From Marmoricola sp. Leaf446 (lineage in GTDB: Bacteria; Actinomycetota; Actinomycetes; Propionibacteriales; Nocardioidaceae), in the NCBI RefSeq assembly GCF_001424755.1, contig NZ_LMRF01000001.1:1648285-1712284 (forward strand): a stretch of 64,000 bases of DNA, read 5' to 3'. Each line of letters opens with the position of its first letter. Within the stretch, counting starts at the first letter, position 1. The notes below the pieces were generated by a model, which worked only from the letters and a program-made list of their open reading frames with translations, made no database searches and was not told where the DNA came from. The position numbers and the translations under genes were made by a program. Below are positions 1 to 9,363 of the stretch, piece by piece.

Positions 1-272
1 TCGACCCCCGAGGTGATGCCGTCCTCGAGGACGCCGAGCACCGTCCCGGTGAAGGCCTCGGGCGTGGTGCCGGAGGTGACGGTGCGCCCGGTGACGTCGT
101 CGCCGCGGCGCAGGTCCTCGACAGGGACCGCGGCGGGGCACTGCTCGGGCGCCGCGGTGGGCTCGGCCTGCGCCGCGGGGCCGGCCAGGCCCACCCCGGC
201 GAGGGCGGCCGAGGCGGCTGCGCCCGTGGCCAGCCACCTGCTCCAGGTCCTGCGGTCCGGTGTCGTGGTCAT
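1..272 (-). CDS. SpoIVB peptidase S55-like secreted protein (N-terminal part, runs off the window)
   Basis: The ATG is at 272 on the minus strand behind a GGGGGA ribosome binding site, and the frame stays open to the window edge, giving about 90 residues. The start is a secretion signal: basic residues (RRTWSR), a hydrophobic Ala/Gly/Leu stretch and an A-Q-A cleavage-like site near residue 36. The following part (CPAAVPVEDLRRG, then VTSGTTPEAF and GTVLGVLEDGI) resembles the opening of actinobacterial S55/SpoIVB-domain proteins, where a G-x-x-V-x-S-G-T-x-x-E-x-F segment precedes V-L-G-V-L. The catalytic part lies outside the window, so activity cannot be judged. Family call is fairly likely; function is unknown. 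Confidence 0.6.
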   Translation of the reverse strand, partial: MTTTPDRRTWSRWLATGAAASAALAGVGLAGPAAQAEPTAAPEQCPAAVPVEDLRRGDDVTGRTVTSGTTPEAFTGTVLGVLEDGITSGV

Positions 273-484
273 GGCGTCCCCCGAGTGAGTGCCGGAGCCC
301 CGTGGTCCGGCGGTCTCGCGATCATCGGCCAGCACGGTCGGACGCGCACGCACCCGGGCCGGTGACGTGGCGGTGGACCAGACCACCCGGGCTGCCAGAC
401 GGTGACCGACCCGCCCGCGCGGCGCGAGCGCCGGTGCGCCCCCTCCCCGGCATGGTTGTTTGTGACTACAGTCCAGCGGGTAGT

Positions 485-500
485 GAGCGTCGTCACGCTC
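485..500. promoter_or_regulatory. Inverted repeat upstream of the MFS transporter gene
   Basis: GAGCGT-CGTC-ACGCTC forms a perfect 6-bp inverted repeat about 40 bases before the transporter start. It sits in the 267-base gap between two divergent genes. It could be an operator or a small hairpin in the leader; no regulator gene is next to it. Confidence 0.3.
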
Positions 501-539
501 GGCCCAGAGCGCGACCCCTCCGTGAGAGAGAACTTGCCC

Positions 540-2012
540 ATGTCCAGTTCCACGACGACGCACGAGCGGCCGATCAAGAGCCTGATCCCGGCCCGGATGC
601 ACGACATGCCCTGGTCGCGCTTCCACTGGATGGTGATCTTCGGTCTCGGGACCGCCTGGATCCTCGACGGCCTCGAGGTCCAGATCGTCGCGGCCGGCGG
701 CTTCGAGGAGACGCTCAGCATGAGCGCCGCCCAGGTCGGCCTGGCGGGCACGGTCTACCTCATCGGCGAGGTCGTGGGCGCGCTGGTCTTCGGCCGCCTC
801 ACCGACACGCTGGGCCGCAAGAAGATGTTCACGCTGACCCTGGCCGTCTACCTCGTGGGTGCGGCCCTCGCGGGCCTGGCGCCCACCATGGAGCTGTTCC
901 TGGTGTGCCGGTTCATCTCGGGCATGGGCATCGGTGGCGAGTACTCCGCCATCAACTCCGCCATCGACGAGCTGATCCCCGGCAAGCACCGCGGCCGGGT
1001 CGACCTCGCCATCAACGGCACCTACTGGGCCGGCGCCGCGCTCGGTGCCGTGGCCAGCTCGATCCTGCTCGACACCGACCGCTTCGCGGTCGACCTCGGC
1101 TGGCGGATCGCGTTCTTCATCGGCCCCGTGCTGGGTCTCGGCATCATCTACCTGCGCCGCCACATCCCCGAGAGCCCGCGCTGGATGCTCACCCACGGCC
1201 GGGCCGAGGAGGCCGAGGTCATCGTCTCCTCGATCGAGGACCGGGTGCGACAGTCCGGCATCGAGCTGCCCCACCACGACGACTCCGAGGCCCGCTGGAT
1301 CAAGGCGGGCAAGGGCCTGACGGGCAAGCAGCTGGCCTACGTGTTCTTCAAGCTCTACCCCACGCGGACGGTGCTGGGCCTGACGCTGATGGTGACCCAG
1401 AGCTTCCTCTACAACGCCATCTTCTTCACCTACGCGCTGGTGCTGAAGAACTTCTACGACCTGAGCGCCTCGCAGGCCGCGCTGTTCTTCTTCCCCTTCG
1501 CGATCGGCAACCTGCTCGGACCGCTGCTGCTGGGCCCACTGTTCGACACCGTGGGCCGGCGCAAGATGATCGGTGGCTGCTACGCCACGAGCGGCATCGT
1601 GCTCGGCATCTCGGCCTTCCTGTTCCAGGCCGACGTCCTCACCGCGGTGACGCACACGGCGTTCTGGTGCGTGGCGTTCTTCTTCGCCTCCGCCGGTGCG
1701 TCGGCGGGCTACCTCACCGTCTCCGAGACCTTCCCCCAGGAGGTCCGCGGCCAGGCGATCTCCTACTTCTTCTGCGTCGCGCAGGTCTTCGGCGCGCTCG
1801 GTCCGGTGCTCTACGGTGCCCTGATCGGCGACGGCACCGACCGCACGCCGATGTTCTGGGGCTACCTCCTCGCCACCGGCGTGATGCTCTTCGGCGCCCT
1901 GGTCGCGGCCGTGTGGGGCGTCGACGCCGAGGGCAAGTCGCTGGAGGAGATCGCGCCGCCCCTCACCGAGTTCGACGAGGACGGCAACCAGAAGACCCTC
2001 CTCCCGGTCTGA
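540..2012 (+). CDS. MFS transporter, sugar/organic-acid:H+ symporter type
   Basis: This 490-residue membrane protein has the layout of a 12-helix major facilitator. Motif A is visible after helix 2 as GRLTDTLGRKKMF and is repeated in the second half as LFDTVGRRKM. A large central cytoplasmic loop (about residues 215-270) separates the two halves. The segment RFISGMGIGGEYSAINSAIDE after helix 4 is typical of the metabolite:H+ symporter and sugar-porter branches. The chosen ATG at 540 follows a GAGAGAG ribosome binding site; an upstream in-frame ATG at 402 would add an implausible Arg-rich extension. The universal stress protein gene follows after 26 bases, so they are probably one transcript. 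The substrate cannot be told. Confidence 0.85.
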   Translation: MSSSTTTHERPIKSLIPARMHDMPWSRFHWMVIFGLGTAWILDGLEVQIVAAGGFEETLSMSAAQVGLAGTVYLIGEVVGALVFGRLTDTLGRKKMFTLTLAVYLVGAALAGLAPTMELFLVCRFISGMGIGGEYSAINSAIDELIPGKHRGRVDLAINGTYWAGAALGAVASSILLDTDRFAVDLGWRIAFFIGPVLGLGIIYLRRHIPESPRWMLTHGRAEEAEVIVSSIEDRVRQSGIELPHHDDSEARWIKAGKGLTGKQLAYVFFKLYPTRTVLGLTLMVTQSFLYNAIFFTYALVLKNFYDLSASQAALFFFPFAIGNLLGPLLLGPLFDTVGRRKMIGGCYATSGIVLGISAFLFQADVLTAVTHTAFWCVAFFFASAGASAGYLTVSETFPQEVRGQAISYFFCVAQVFGALGPVLYGALIGDGTDRTPMFWGYLLATGVMLFGALVAAVWGVDAEGKSLEEIAPPLTEFDEDGNQKTLLPV

Positions 2013-2038
2013 GCCACCACCCACCCGAGGAGCACGAC

Positions 2039-2593
2039 ATGGACGAGCAGCAGCAGCCCTACACCGTCGTCGTCGGCGTGAGCGCGACGTCGAAGTCACC
2101 CACGGCGCTCGTGTGGGCCCGGGCCCAGGCCGAGGCCAACGACGGGCGGCTGGTCGCCGTCCGGGTCTACCAGCCGACCCACGTCCCGGGTGCCCCGTCC
2201 GGCACCGCGTCCCGGATCCCCCAGGACCCGGCCGCGCTGCACGCCCAGCAGCAGGCGACGTTGGAGCGCGACGTCGCCGAGGTGCTCGGGGCCGACCACG
2301 AGGCCGAGCTCCGGGTGGTGCGCGGCGGCAAGCGTCGCGGGCTGCTGGACCAGGCCCGGGACGCGGACCTGCTGGTCATCGACGCGCCCCGCACGGCGTC
2401 GATGTCCCCGCTGCTGGCGCACCGGATCGTGTACGCCGCCTCCTGCCCCGTCGTGGTCATGCCCCCGTCGATCTCGGGTGCCCCCGAGTCGGCGCTGTCG
2501 CGCTCGGCCAAGGCCGTCGGCCGCGCCGCCCTGCGCTCGGCCGGCACCAGCGGACGCCCCGGCTACCGCCCTCCGGCGGGACCGGTCGACTAG
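2039..2593 (+). CDS. Universal stress protein (UspA family)
   Basis: This is a single Usp domain of 184 residues. It starts with the usual beta strand ([20 protein letters not shown]), continues to a DLLVIDAP strand and ends with [11 protein letters not shown], the standard C-terminal Usp strand. The ATP-binding G-2x-G-9x-G(S/T) pattern is poorly kept, so it may not bind nucleotide. A GAGGAGC ribosome binding site precedes the ATG. It is probably cotranscribed with the upstream transporter; Usp genes paired with transporters are common in actinobacteria. The stop codon shares the four-base palindrome CTAG with the stop of convergent recQ. Confidence 0.85.
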   Translation: MDEQQQPYTVVVGVSATSKSPTALVWARAQAEANDGRLVAVRVYQPTHVPGAPSGTASRIPQDPAALHAQQQATLERDVAEVLGADHEAELRVVRGGKRRGLLDQARDADLLVIDAPRTASMSPLLAHRIVYAASCPVVVMPPSISGAPESALSRSAKAVGRAALRSAGTSGRPGYRPPAGPVD

Positions 2594-4458
2594 GAACCGT
2601 CGCCGGGCGCGATGGGCTGGTCCTCGAGCACCCCGAGGGCCTCGAGGAGCGCATCGCCCCACTTCTCCAGCTTGCCGGCCCCGATGCCGGAGATGCCGGC
2701 CAGGGCCGCCTTGTCGGCGGGCACCTCGGCGGCCACCTGGCGGAGCGTGGCGTCGTGGAAGACGACGTACGCCGGGAGCCCGGCCTCCTTGGCCGTCGCG
2801 GCCCGCCAGCCACGCAGCCGCTCGAAGCGCGCCTCGCCCGCGGCGTCGAGCGGGGTGGCGTCCGCCGCGGCGCGGCTGCCGCCGCTCGAGCGGCGACGCG
2901 GCTTGGGCGCCTCGGTGCGCAGCGGCACCTGGCGTCCCGCGCGGAGCACCTCGTCGGACCCCGGGGTGAGCTGGAGGGTGCCGTAGCTGTCGGCCGAGAC
3001 GGCGAGCAGCCGCCGCGCGAGCAGCTGCCTCACGACGCCCCGCCAGCCGGCGGCGTCGAGCTCGGTGCCGATGCCGAAGACGGTCAGGTCGGTGTGGCCG
3101 AGCTGGGTGACGCGCGGCGTGGCGTTGCCCAGCAGGATGTCGACGACGTGGCCGGCGCCGTAGCGCTGGCCGCGTTGGTGCAGCCGCACCACGGCCGAGA
3201 GCAGCTTCTGCGCGGCGACCGTGCCGTCCCAGGTCTGTGGCGGGCTGGTGCAGGTGTCGCAGTTGCCGCACGGGCCCGACTCCTGCCCGAAGTAGGCGAG
3301 CAGCTGTACGCGGCGGCACTCCACCGTCTCGCAGAGCGCGAGCATGGCGTCGAGGTTCTGGCCCAGCCGGCGACGGTGGGCGGCGTCGCCCTCGGAGGTG
3401 TCGATCATCCGCCGCTGCTGGACGACGTCGGCCAGGCCGTAGGCCAGCCAGGCGGTGGCCGGGGCGCCGTCGCGGCCCGCCCGTCCCGTCTCCTGGTAGT
3501 AGCCCTCGACCGACTTGGGCAGGTCGAGGTGGGCCACGAAGCGCACGTCGGGCTTGTCGATCCCCATGCCGAACGCGATGGTCGCGGTCATCACCAGACC
3601 GGGTTCGCGCAGGAACCGCGCCTGGTGCTCCGCGCGCACGGAGGCGTCCAGCCCCGCGTGGTAGGGCAGCGCGGTGATGCCGTTCTTGACCAGGAACGCG
3701 GCGGTCTCCTCGACCGACCTGCGCGAGAGGCAGTAGACGATGCCGGCGTCGCCCGCGTGCTCGGTGCGGAGCAGGTCGAGCAGCTGGGCGCGGGGGTTGG
3801 CCTTGGGCACGATGCGGTACTCGATGTTGGGCCGGTCGAAGCCCGCGACGAACGTGCGCGCCGAGCCCAGGTGGAGCCGCTCGACGATGTCGGCGGCCGT
3901 CGCCTGCGTCGCGGTCGCGGTCAGCGCGATCCGCGGGACGCCGGGCCACCGCTCCCCCAGCACGGCGAGCTGGAGGTAGTCGGGACGGAAGTCGTGGCCC
4001 CAGGAGGAGACGCAGTGGGCCTCGTCGATCGCGAACAGCGAGATCTCACCGCGGTCGAGCAGCTGCAGGGTCGAGGCCACCGAGAGCCGCTCGGGCGCCA
4101 GGTAGAGCAGGTCGAGCTCGCCGCCGACGTAGGCCGTCTCGACGCGCCGTCGCTCCTGCGGGTCCTGCGTGGAGTTGAGGAAGGCGGCGCGCACGCCGAG
4201 CGCGGCGAGGGCGTCGACCTGGTCCTGCATCAGCGCGATCAGCGGCGAGACGACGACGCCGGTGCCGGGCCGGACCAGCGCGGGCACCTGGTAGCACAGC
4301 GACTTGCCGCCGCCGGTCGGCATCAGCACCAGGGCGTCTCCCCCGGCCACCACGGTGTCGATGACGGCCGCCTGCTCCCCCCGGAACTCGGGGTAGCCGA
4401 AGACGGTGCGCAGCGTCTCCAGCGGGCTGGTCGGGGCCGCAGCCGTCACGTCGCGCAT
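2590..4458 (-). CDS. recQ: ATP-dependent DNA helicase RecQ
   Basis: A 3'-5' superfamily 2 helicase of 622 residues, close to the usual RecQ length. In order it shows the Q motif region ([10 protein letters not shown]), Walker A (MPTGGGKS), the DEAH box ([18 protein letters not shown]), the motif VI region ([10 protein letters not shown]), four zinc-binding cysteines (CRRV, then CGNCDTC), an RQC winged-helix region and a C-terminal HRDC domain (about residues 535-610). The start chosen is the ATG at 4458. It acts in recombinational repair and replication-fork rescue. It is convergent with the usp gene, the two stops overlapping within CTAG, and divergent from the photolyase-like gene with a 61-base gap. 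Confidence 0.95.
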   Translation of the reverse strand: MRDVTAAAPTSPLETLRTVFGYPEFRGEQAAVIDTVVAGGDALVLMPTGGGKSLCYQVPALVRPGTGVVVSPLIALMQDQVDALAALGVRAAFLNSTQDPQERRRVETAYVGGELDLLYLAPERLSVASTLQLLDRGEISLFAIDEAHCVSSWGHDFRPDYLQLAVLGERWPGVPRIALTATATQATAADIVERLHLGSARTFVAGFDRPNIEYRIVPKANPRAQLLDLLRTEHAGDAGIVYCLSRRSVEETAAFLVKNGITALPYHAGLDASVRAEHQARFLREPGLVMTATIAFGMGIDKPDVRFVAHLDLPKSVEGYYQETGRAGRDGAPATAWLAYGLADVVQQRRMIDTSEGDAAHRRRLGQNLDAMLALCETVECRRVQLLAYFGQESGPCGNCDTCTSPPQTWDGTVAAQKLLSAVVRLHQRGQRYGAGHVVDILLGNATPRVTQLGHTDLTVFGIGTELDAAGWRGVVRQLLARRLLAVSADSYGTLQLTPGSDEVLRAGRQVPLRTEAPKPRRRSSGGSRAAADATPLDAAGEARFERLRGWRAATAKEAGLPAYVVFHDATLRQVAAEVPADKAALAGISGIGAGKLEKWGDALLEALGVLEDQPIAPGDGS

Positions 4459-4519
4459 GGGCGCATCCTGCCCGACGGCACCGACGACCCCGTCGCGACC
4501 CGGCTGGCAGTCTGGGCGG

Positions 4520-5752
4520 GTGCCCACCCTCCCCCCGCTGCCGGACGTCGACGACACCGGGGCGGTGGTGGCGTGGGTCGCCGCCCACCTCGGCGACCTC
4601 ACCCTGGAGGGACCCGACGGGGTCCGCGCCGGGGGCCACCGGGGCGGCCAGGCGGCGGCCGACCTCGCGCTGGCGACCATCGACGTGGCCGGCTACGCCC
4701 GGTCGAGGTCGACGGTGCTGCCGGAGTCGCGGCGCGGGGCGACCCGGCTCTCGCCGTACGTCCGGCACGGGCTGCTGAGCCTGCCCGAGGTGTGGGAGGC
4801 CGTCGCCGATGCCCCGTCCTCGGACCGACGGCGCTACCGCGACGAGCTGCTGTGGCAGGAGTACGCCCGCCACGTCTACGCCCGCGCCGGCACCGCCACG
4901 CGTGGCCCGCTGCGCTACGACCCCCCGCATCCGTCCGCTCCCCCGGAGTGGGACGAGGACATGGCGTGCACCTCGTGGCTGCGCGAGTCGCTCGAGGGCG
5001 AGGGCTGGCTGGTCAACCAGACGCGGATGTGGTGGGCCTCCCACTGGACGGTGCGGCACGGCCGCGACTGGCGCGAGGGCGAGGACGACTTCTTCCGGCA
5101 CCTGCTCGACGGGTCGCGCGCGGCCAACCGGCTCGGCTGGCAGTGGACGGTCGGCAGCGGGACCGGCAAGCCCTACGGCTTCAGCCGCTGGCAGGTCGAG
5201 AAGCGCGCACCGCAGCTGTGCCGCTCCTGCCCGCTGCGCGACGCCTGCCCGATCCAGGGCTGGCCCGACGCCGAGCGCGGGCCGTCGGTCGCCCGGAGCC
5301 CCCTCGCGAGGTACGACGAGACGACCGGCCCGGGAGCCGGACCGGAGCGCGTCGAGCCCGGCGGCCAGCCGGCAGCGGTCTGGCTCACCGCGGAGTCGCT
5401 GGGCGACGCCGACCCGGCGCTGGCGGCCCACCCCGACCTCCCGGTCGTCTTCGTGTACGACGAGCCGCTGCTGCGCTCGCTGCGCCTGTCCGGCAAGCGC
5501 CTGGTGTTCCTGGCCGAGTGCCTCGCCGACCTGGCCGAGCGCCGTGAGGTCGACGTGCGTCGGGGCCGGGTGGGCGACGAGCTGGCCGGCACCCCCGTGG
5601 CCGCGACCTTCGCCCCGGTGCCCGGGTTCGCCCGCCGCTCCGCCGCGGTCGACGTCGCCGAGCTGCACCCCTGGCCGTGGCTGGCCCGTCCGGCCGGGCA
5701 GCGGCTCACCTCCTACAGCGCCTGGCGCAAGGGAGTGCCCGCCCGGGCGTGA
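4520..5752 (+). CDS. Photolyase/cryptochrome-like FAD-binding protein with swapped domain order
   Basis: Predicted 410 residues from the GTG at 4520. The N-terminal half is a photolyase-type FAD domain: [27 protein letters not shown], then TRMWWASHW and [13 protein letters not shown] (about residues 76-210). The C-terminal part (about 285-390) looks like the photolyase alpha/beta antenna domain, with [19 protein letters not shown] and [11 protein letters not shown]. In classical photolyases the antenna domain comes first, so this protein appears circularly permuted. Four cysteines (C150, C234, C237, C243; the last three in [10 protein letters not shown]) could bind a metal or Fe-S cluster, though this is only inference. 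It may repair UV lesions or sense light. It is divergent from recQ, another repair gene. Confidence 0.75.
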   Translation: MPTLPPLPDVDDTGAVVAWVAAHLGDLTLEGPDGVRAGGHRGGQAAADLALATIDVAGYARSRSTVLPESRRGATRLSPYVRHGLLSLPEVWEAVADAPSSDRRRYRDELLWQEYARHVYARAGTATRGPLRYDPPHPSAPPEWDEDMACTSWLRESLEGEGWLVNQTRMWWASHWTVRHGRDWREGEDDFFRHLLDGSRAANRLGWQWTVGSGTGKPYGFSRWQVEKRAPQLCRSCPLRDACPIQGWPDAERGPSVARSPLARYDETTGPGAGPERVEPGGQPAAVWLTAESLGDADPALAAHPDLPVVFVYDEPLLRSLRLSGKRLVFLAECLADLAERREVDVRRGRVGDELAGTPVAATFAPVPGFARRSAAVDVAELHPWPWLARPAGQRLTSYSAWRKGVPARA

Positions 5753-5764
5753 ACCGGTCGCCCC

Positions 5765-6451
5765 TCACCCGACGTCGGGACGACACGTGCGCCACACCCC
5801 GGCGAAGGCGACCGCGATCAGCACCGAGGCCAGGGGCGGGCCCCAGGGGAGGCCGAGCACCAGGCCGAGCACCCGCACCGGCTCCGAGGCGACCAGGGCC
5901 GCGCCCGCCCAGACCGGCACCGCGTCGCGCTGGCGCAGCATCGCGGCTCCGAGCAGCAGGCCGCCGCCGAGCGCGCCGAGGCCGAACACGGCGTACAGCG
6001 CGATGCTCGTGACCGGCAGGTGTGAGTTCATCGCCTCGGCGTAGGTCGCCGGGTCCTCGCCGCTGCGCGCCACGGCAAGCGCGACCGACGACTCCACGCT
6101 GAGCGCGATGCTGAAGACGTACCCGGTCGCCATGGCCCAGCCACCGAGGCCGGCCAGGCGCGGAGCCCGACGGCGCAGCACGGCGGTGACCGCCCAGATG
6201 CCGGGCACGAGCAGCGCCACCGCCAGCAGGCCGGTGGCCACGACGGCCTCGGTCAGCAGCCGGTGCTCGTCGACGACGCGCACCAGGTCGGTGGTCGAGC
6301 CGATGTCCTGCTGGCCGGGGGTGTAGCCCACCAGCGCGTTGCAGACCGCGAGCGCGAGCGCCCCGCCCACAGCGGCCGGGAGCCCCCACGGCACGGCGTC
6401 CGGGTAGGGCTCGTCGGTGGTGGTGGCCTCGCGGGTCGAGGTGGTGGTCAT
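5765..6451 (-). CDS. Hypothetical multi-pass membrane protein
   Basis: A 228-residue protein starting at the ATG at 6451 behind a strong GGAGGAG ribosome binding site. It shows about six hydrophobic segments (for example AAVGGALALAVCNALVG, TGLLAVALLVPGIWAV, IALYAVFGLGALGGG and VLIAVAFAGVW). I do not recognise a family with confidence; the layout recalls small DUF4386-like membrane proteins. It is divergent from the histidine kinase gene with about 105 bases between the starts, so it could be a target of that two-component system. Its stop is 13 bases from the convergent photolyase-like gene. Confidence 0.6.
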   Translation of the reverse strand: MTTTSTREATTTDEPYPDAVPWGLPAAVGGALALAVCNALVGYTPGQQDIGSTTDLVRVVDEHRLLTEAVVATGLLAVALLVPGIWAVTAVLRRRAPRLAGLGGWAMATGYVFSIALSVESSVALAVARSGEDPATYAEAMNSHLPVTSIALYAVFGLGALGGGLLLGAAMLRQRDAVPVWAGAALVASEPVRVLGLVLGLPWGPPLASVLIAVAFAGVWRTCRPDVG

Positions 6452-6557
6452 CGCTCCTCCTGGGTCCGGGGCAGCCGACGCTAGGCAGCCGACCTCCGGG
6501 TCTGCATCGGCGTTCTCGCCTATTCCCAGAGCGGGCGACCTGACCGACGATGAAGGG

Positions 6558-8429
6558 GTGCGCCGCACACGGGGGTTCCCGCCGCTGGTCTGGCTGCTGG
6601 TCGCGGCAGCCGGGCTGGTGGGCTTCGCGCTCAGCCTCGGTCTGCCGTGGCGCGACACCGAGCTCCGGCTGGACGTGACCACCCGGGCGGTGATGGCGCT
6701 CGCGGGGGCCCTGCTCCTGGGGTCGGTGGCGCGGGCGTCCGCCGACGCGTCGGCCCGGCACGCGTGGGCGGTCGGCGCCCTGGGTGCGTCCGTGCTCGCC
6801 TACCCCACGGTCCTCGCCGTGGCTGCAGCCGAGGTGGGCGGCTCCGCCACCCGGGTGCTCGCGAACGCCTGGCACGTCGTGCCGCTGACCCTCGTGCAGC
6901 TGGCTCCCCTCCTGGCCGGAGCCCACGCCGTGGGGCGCACGCACCGTCGGTGGGAACGGGCCGTGCTGGTCGTCGCGGGCGTCGGGGCGGCGGTCACCGC
7001 CGTCTCGCTCGCGGTCCCCGGCTCGGAGCTGCTCCTGCTGGTCGCCTCGGTGTCGTGGTTCGGCTCGTTCGCGATCGCGCCGGTCGGCACCTGGGCCGGC
7101 GTCCGCGGCACCAGCGGGGAGGTACGCCGCCGCGCGCTGGTGGCTGCCCTCGCCTCGCTGGTCCCGGTCGTCGTCATCACCGGGTGCGTCCTGCTCGGGC
7201 TGGTCGCCACCACCGTGGGCGGGACCGACGGCGTCACGCTGCTCATGCTGGGGTTCTCGGTGGGAACGCTGTCGTGCGGGCTGCTGTCGCTGGGCGCAGG
7301 GGCACCGCAGGGCTCACCGGTGCTGCACACCTCGACCGTCGTCGCGACCATGCACGCGCTGCTCGCGGCGCTGAGCCTCGTGGTCGGCGCGCTGGCCACG
7401 CTGGGCACGGCGGCCGCGGAGGCGGCTCCCGGCCCGGCGGTGATGGTGGGGATGGTGGTGGCACTCGCGACGGTGCTGCCCTGGTGGTGGCTGCACCGCT
7501 GGACGCTGCGTGTCGTGGACCCGGCGAGCGAGGTGCGCCACGAGCTCGCCCGGCTGGGGCCCGTCGGCGCGGGAGGGCAGCGGCTGGCCCTGCTCCACGT
7601 GCTCCGCCGCGTGGTGGGCGACGGTGACCTCGAGCTGGGCTACGACCCCGACGGGTCCGGCCCGACGCCGGACCCGGGGCGCCACGACGTCGTCGTCGCG
7701 CGTTCCGCGACCGGGTCGCCCACGGTCGTCGCCATCACCGCCGACCCGGCCGCGGCGCATCGGCTCCGAGAGCTCGGCGACGTCGACGTGCAGGTCGAGC
7801 CCGCGCTGCTCGAGGCGCGGGTCGAGCAGGCGTCGCTCCGGGCCGAGTCCGCCGCGCAGCGCGAGCGGACCAGGCTCAGCAACGACCTGCACGACGGGAT
7901 CCAGGGCCGCCTGCTCGGACTGGCGCTCCAGCTCCAGCTGGGCGCCCGGGACCTCGGGGACCCCGCGGCGGCCCTGCTCGCCGAGGAGGCGGTCACCACG
8001 CTCCGCGCGGCGGTGGAGGACGTCCGGGCTCTGGGCGGCGGCCGGCTGCCCGACGTGCTCGTCCGCGACGGACTGGCTCCCGCCCTCGCCGAGCTGCTGC
8101 GCCCCCTGCACCCGCTGGTGGGCCTCGAGCTGCCGACGGCCCGCTTCGGGGCGGTCGCCGAGGCGGCGGCGTACTTCGTGGTCGCGGAGGCGGTGACCAA
8201 CGCCGTCAAGCACGCCACCGCGCACCGGGTCGAGGTGCGGGTGCGGGTGCGCGACGACCACCGCGTGGAGGTCCTCGTCCGCGACGACGGCTGCGGGGGC
8301 GCAGACCCACGTCTGGGCCGAGGACTGCGCGGTCTCGCCGAGCGCGTGGCAGCGGTGGGCGGCGTGCTCGTCGTCCGGGACGCCGGTCCGGGCACGGCGG
8401 TGGAGGCCGTGGTCCCGTGCGCGTCGTGA
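6558..8429 (+). CDS. Membrane sensor histidine kinase (NarL/DesK type)
   Basis: This is a 623-residue kinase starting at GTG 6558 after a GAAGGGG site. The first ~330 residues contain about eight to ten hydrophobic helices and no obvious extracellular sensor domain. They are followed by a linker, a HisKA_3 dimerisation segment with the phospho-acceptor His (RLSNDLHDGIQGRLLGL) and a HATPase domain: N box (AVTNAVKHA), a G1 box (VRDDGCGGAD) and a G2-like GRGLRGLAERV. Its 3' end overlaps the response regulator by 13 bases, so the two are coupled. Signal and target genes are unknown; the divergent membrane protein gene is a natural candidate target. Confidence 0.88.
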   Translation: MRRTRGFPPLVWLLVAAAGLVGFALSLGLPWRDTELRLDVTTRAVMALAGALLLGSVARASADASARHAWAVGALGASVLAYPTVLAVAAAEVGGSATRVLANAWHVVPLTLVQLAPLLAGAHAVGRTHRRWERAVLVVAGVGAAVTAVSLAVPGSELLLLVASVSWFGSFAIAPVGTWAGVRGTSGEVRRRALVAALASLVPVVVITGCVLLGLVATTVGGTDGVTLLMLGFSVGTLSCGLLSLGAGAPQGSPVLHTSTVVATMHALLAALSLVVGALATLGTAAAEAAPGPAVMVGMVVALATVLPWWWLHRWTLRVVDPASEVRHELARLGPVGAGGQRLALLHVLRRVVGDGDLELGYDPDGSGPTPDPGRHDVVVARSATGSPTVVAITADPAAAHRLRELGDVDVQVEPALLEARVEQASLRAESAAQRERTRLSNDLHDGIQGRLLGLALQLQLGARDLGDPAAALLAEEAVTTLRAAVEDVRALGGGRLPDVLVRDGLAPALAELLRPLHPLVGLELPTARFGAVAEAAAYFVVAEAVTNAVKHATAHRVEVRVRVRDDHRVEVLVRDDGCGGADPRLGRGLRGLAERVAAVGGVLVVRDAGPGTAVEAVVPCAS

Positions 8430-9070
8430 TCGCCGAGGACCAGGTGCTGCTGCGCGACGGCCTCGTGCGGCTGGTGGAGGGTGCCGGGCACCGCGTCGTG
8501 GCCGCGGTCGGCGACGCACGGCAGCTCGTCGCCGCGGTGAACGCGGGGAGACCCGACCTGGTGCTCACCGACGTCCGGATGCCCCCGGACAACACCGACG
8601 ACGGGGCGCGCGCCGCGCTCCTCCTGCGGCAGCGCGTCCCCGGTCTCGCGGTGGTGGTGCTGACCCAGGGTGTCGACGCCCCCACCGCCGCGCGGCTCGC
8701 GGACGGTCGGGCCGACGCGTTCGGCTACCTGCTCAAGGACCGGGTCCTCGACACCGACACGTTCGTCGCCCAGCTCGAGGCGGTGGCCGCCGGGGGCACC
8801 GTCATCGACGACGCCGTGGGGGACGGCGTCCGCCGCGAGGACCACCGGCTCGACGCGCTCACCGAGCGCGAGCGCGAGGTCCTCGGCCGGCTCGCCTCGG
8901 GTCGGAGCAACCCCGGCATCGCCGCCGACCTGGTGATCTCGCGCCGCACCGTCGACGCGCACCTGCGCTCGATCTTCGCCAAGCTCGCCTTCGACGTGGG
9001 TGAGGACGACAACCAGCGGGTGCTGGCGGTGCTGCGGTGGCTGGCGGGCGCGAGCGGCCCGGGGCCGTGA
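8417..9070 (+). CDS. Response regulator, NarL/LuxR family
   Basis: This 217-residue regulator starts at GTG 8417 inside the end of the kinase gene. The receiver domain has the acidic pocket (IAEDQ), the phospho-acceptor Asp (LVLTDVRMPP) and the conserved Lys (YLLKDR). The LuxR-type helix-turn-helix follows (LTEREREVLGRLASGRSNPGIA, then ISRRTVDAHLRSIFAKL). It is the partner of the upstream kinase. Downstream, on the opposite strand, lies a degraded oxidase gene. Confidence 0.92.
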   Translation: MRVVIAEDQVLLRDGLVRLVEGAGHRVVAAVGDARQLVAAVNAGRPDLVLTDVRMPPDNTDDGARAALLLRQRVPGLAVVVLTQGVDAPTAARLADGRADAFGYLLKDRVLDTDTFVAQLEAVAAGGTVIDDAVGDGVRREDHRLDALTEREREVLGRLASGRSNPGIAADLVISRRTVDAHLRSIFAKLAFDVGEDDNQRVLAVLRWLAGASGPGP

Positions 9071-9084
9071 GGCCGTGCACCGGC

Positions 9085-9363
9085 CCGCTGCTCGACCTCG
9101 CCGGCCAGCCAGGCGCAGTGGTCGGTGCCCACGGCGTGGTGGTGGGTGATGGTGCCGCCCGCCGCGAGCACCGCGTCGCTGGCCGCGGCCTCGGCGGCGA
9201 ACCACCGACCCGGCGGGTCCTCGCCCTGGCGCGCCGCGACGGTGAAGTGGAGCGAGCACCCGGTCCCGTAGACGTGGGAGACGTGGCACAGCACGAGCGT
9301 GCCCTCCCCCAGGTCGTCCGTCAGCGCCGCGGTCACGGTCGAGTCCCTGACCCCGGGCCGACC
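9085..9363 (-). pseudogene. Remnant of an FAD-linked oxidase gene (alkyldihydroxyacetonephosphate synthase-like C-terminal part)
   Basis: On the minus strand this stretch reads as about 85 residues resembling the C-terminal domain of AGPS/FAD-linked oxidases: GTLVLCHVSHVYGTG, then LHFTVAARQGEDP and GGTITHHHAVGTDH. The last contains the His triplet typical of that family. The rest of an expected 500-plus-residue protein is missing on both sides: upstream it runs into the 3' end of the helix-turn-helix gene, and downstream the similarity stops after WLAGEVEQRAG. No ribosome binding site supports an independent gene. I read it as a decayed fragment left by a deletion. Confidence 0.6.
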
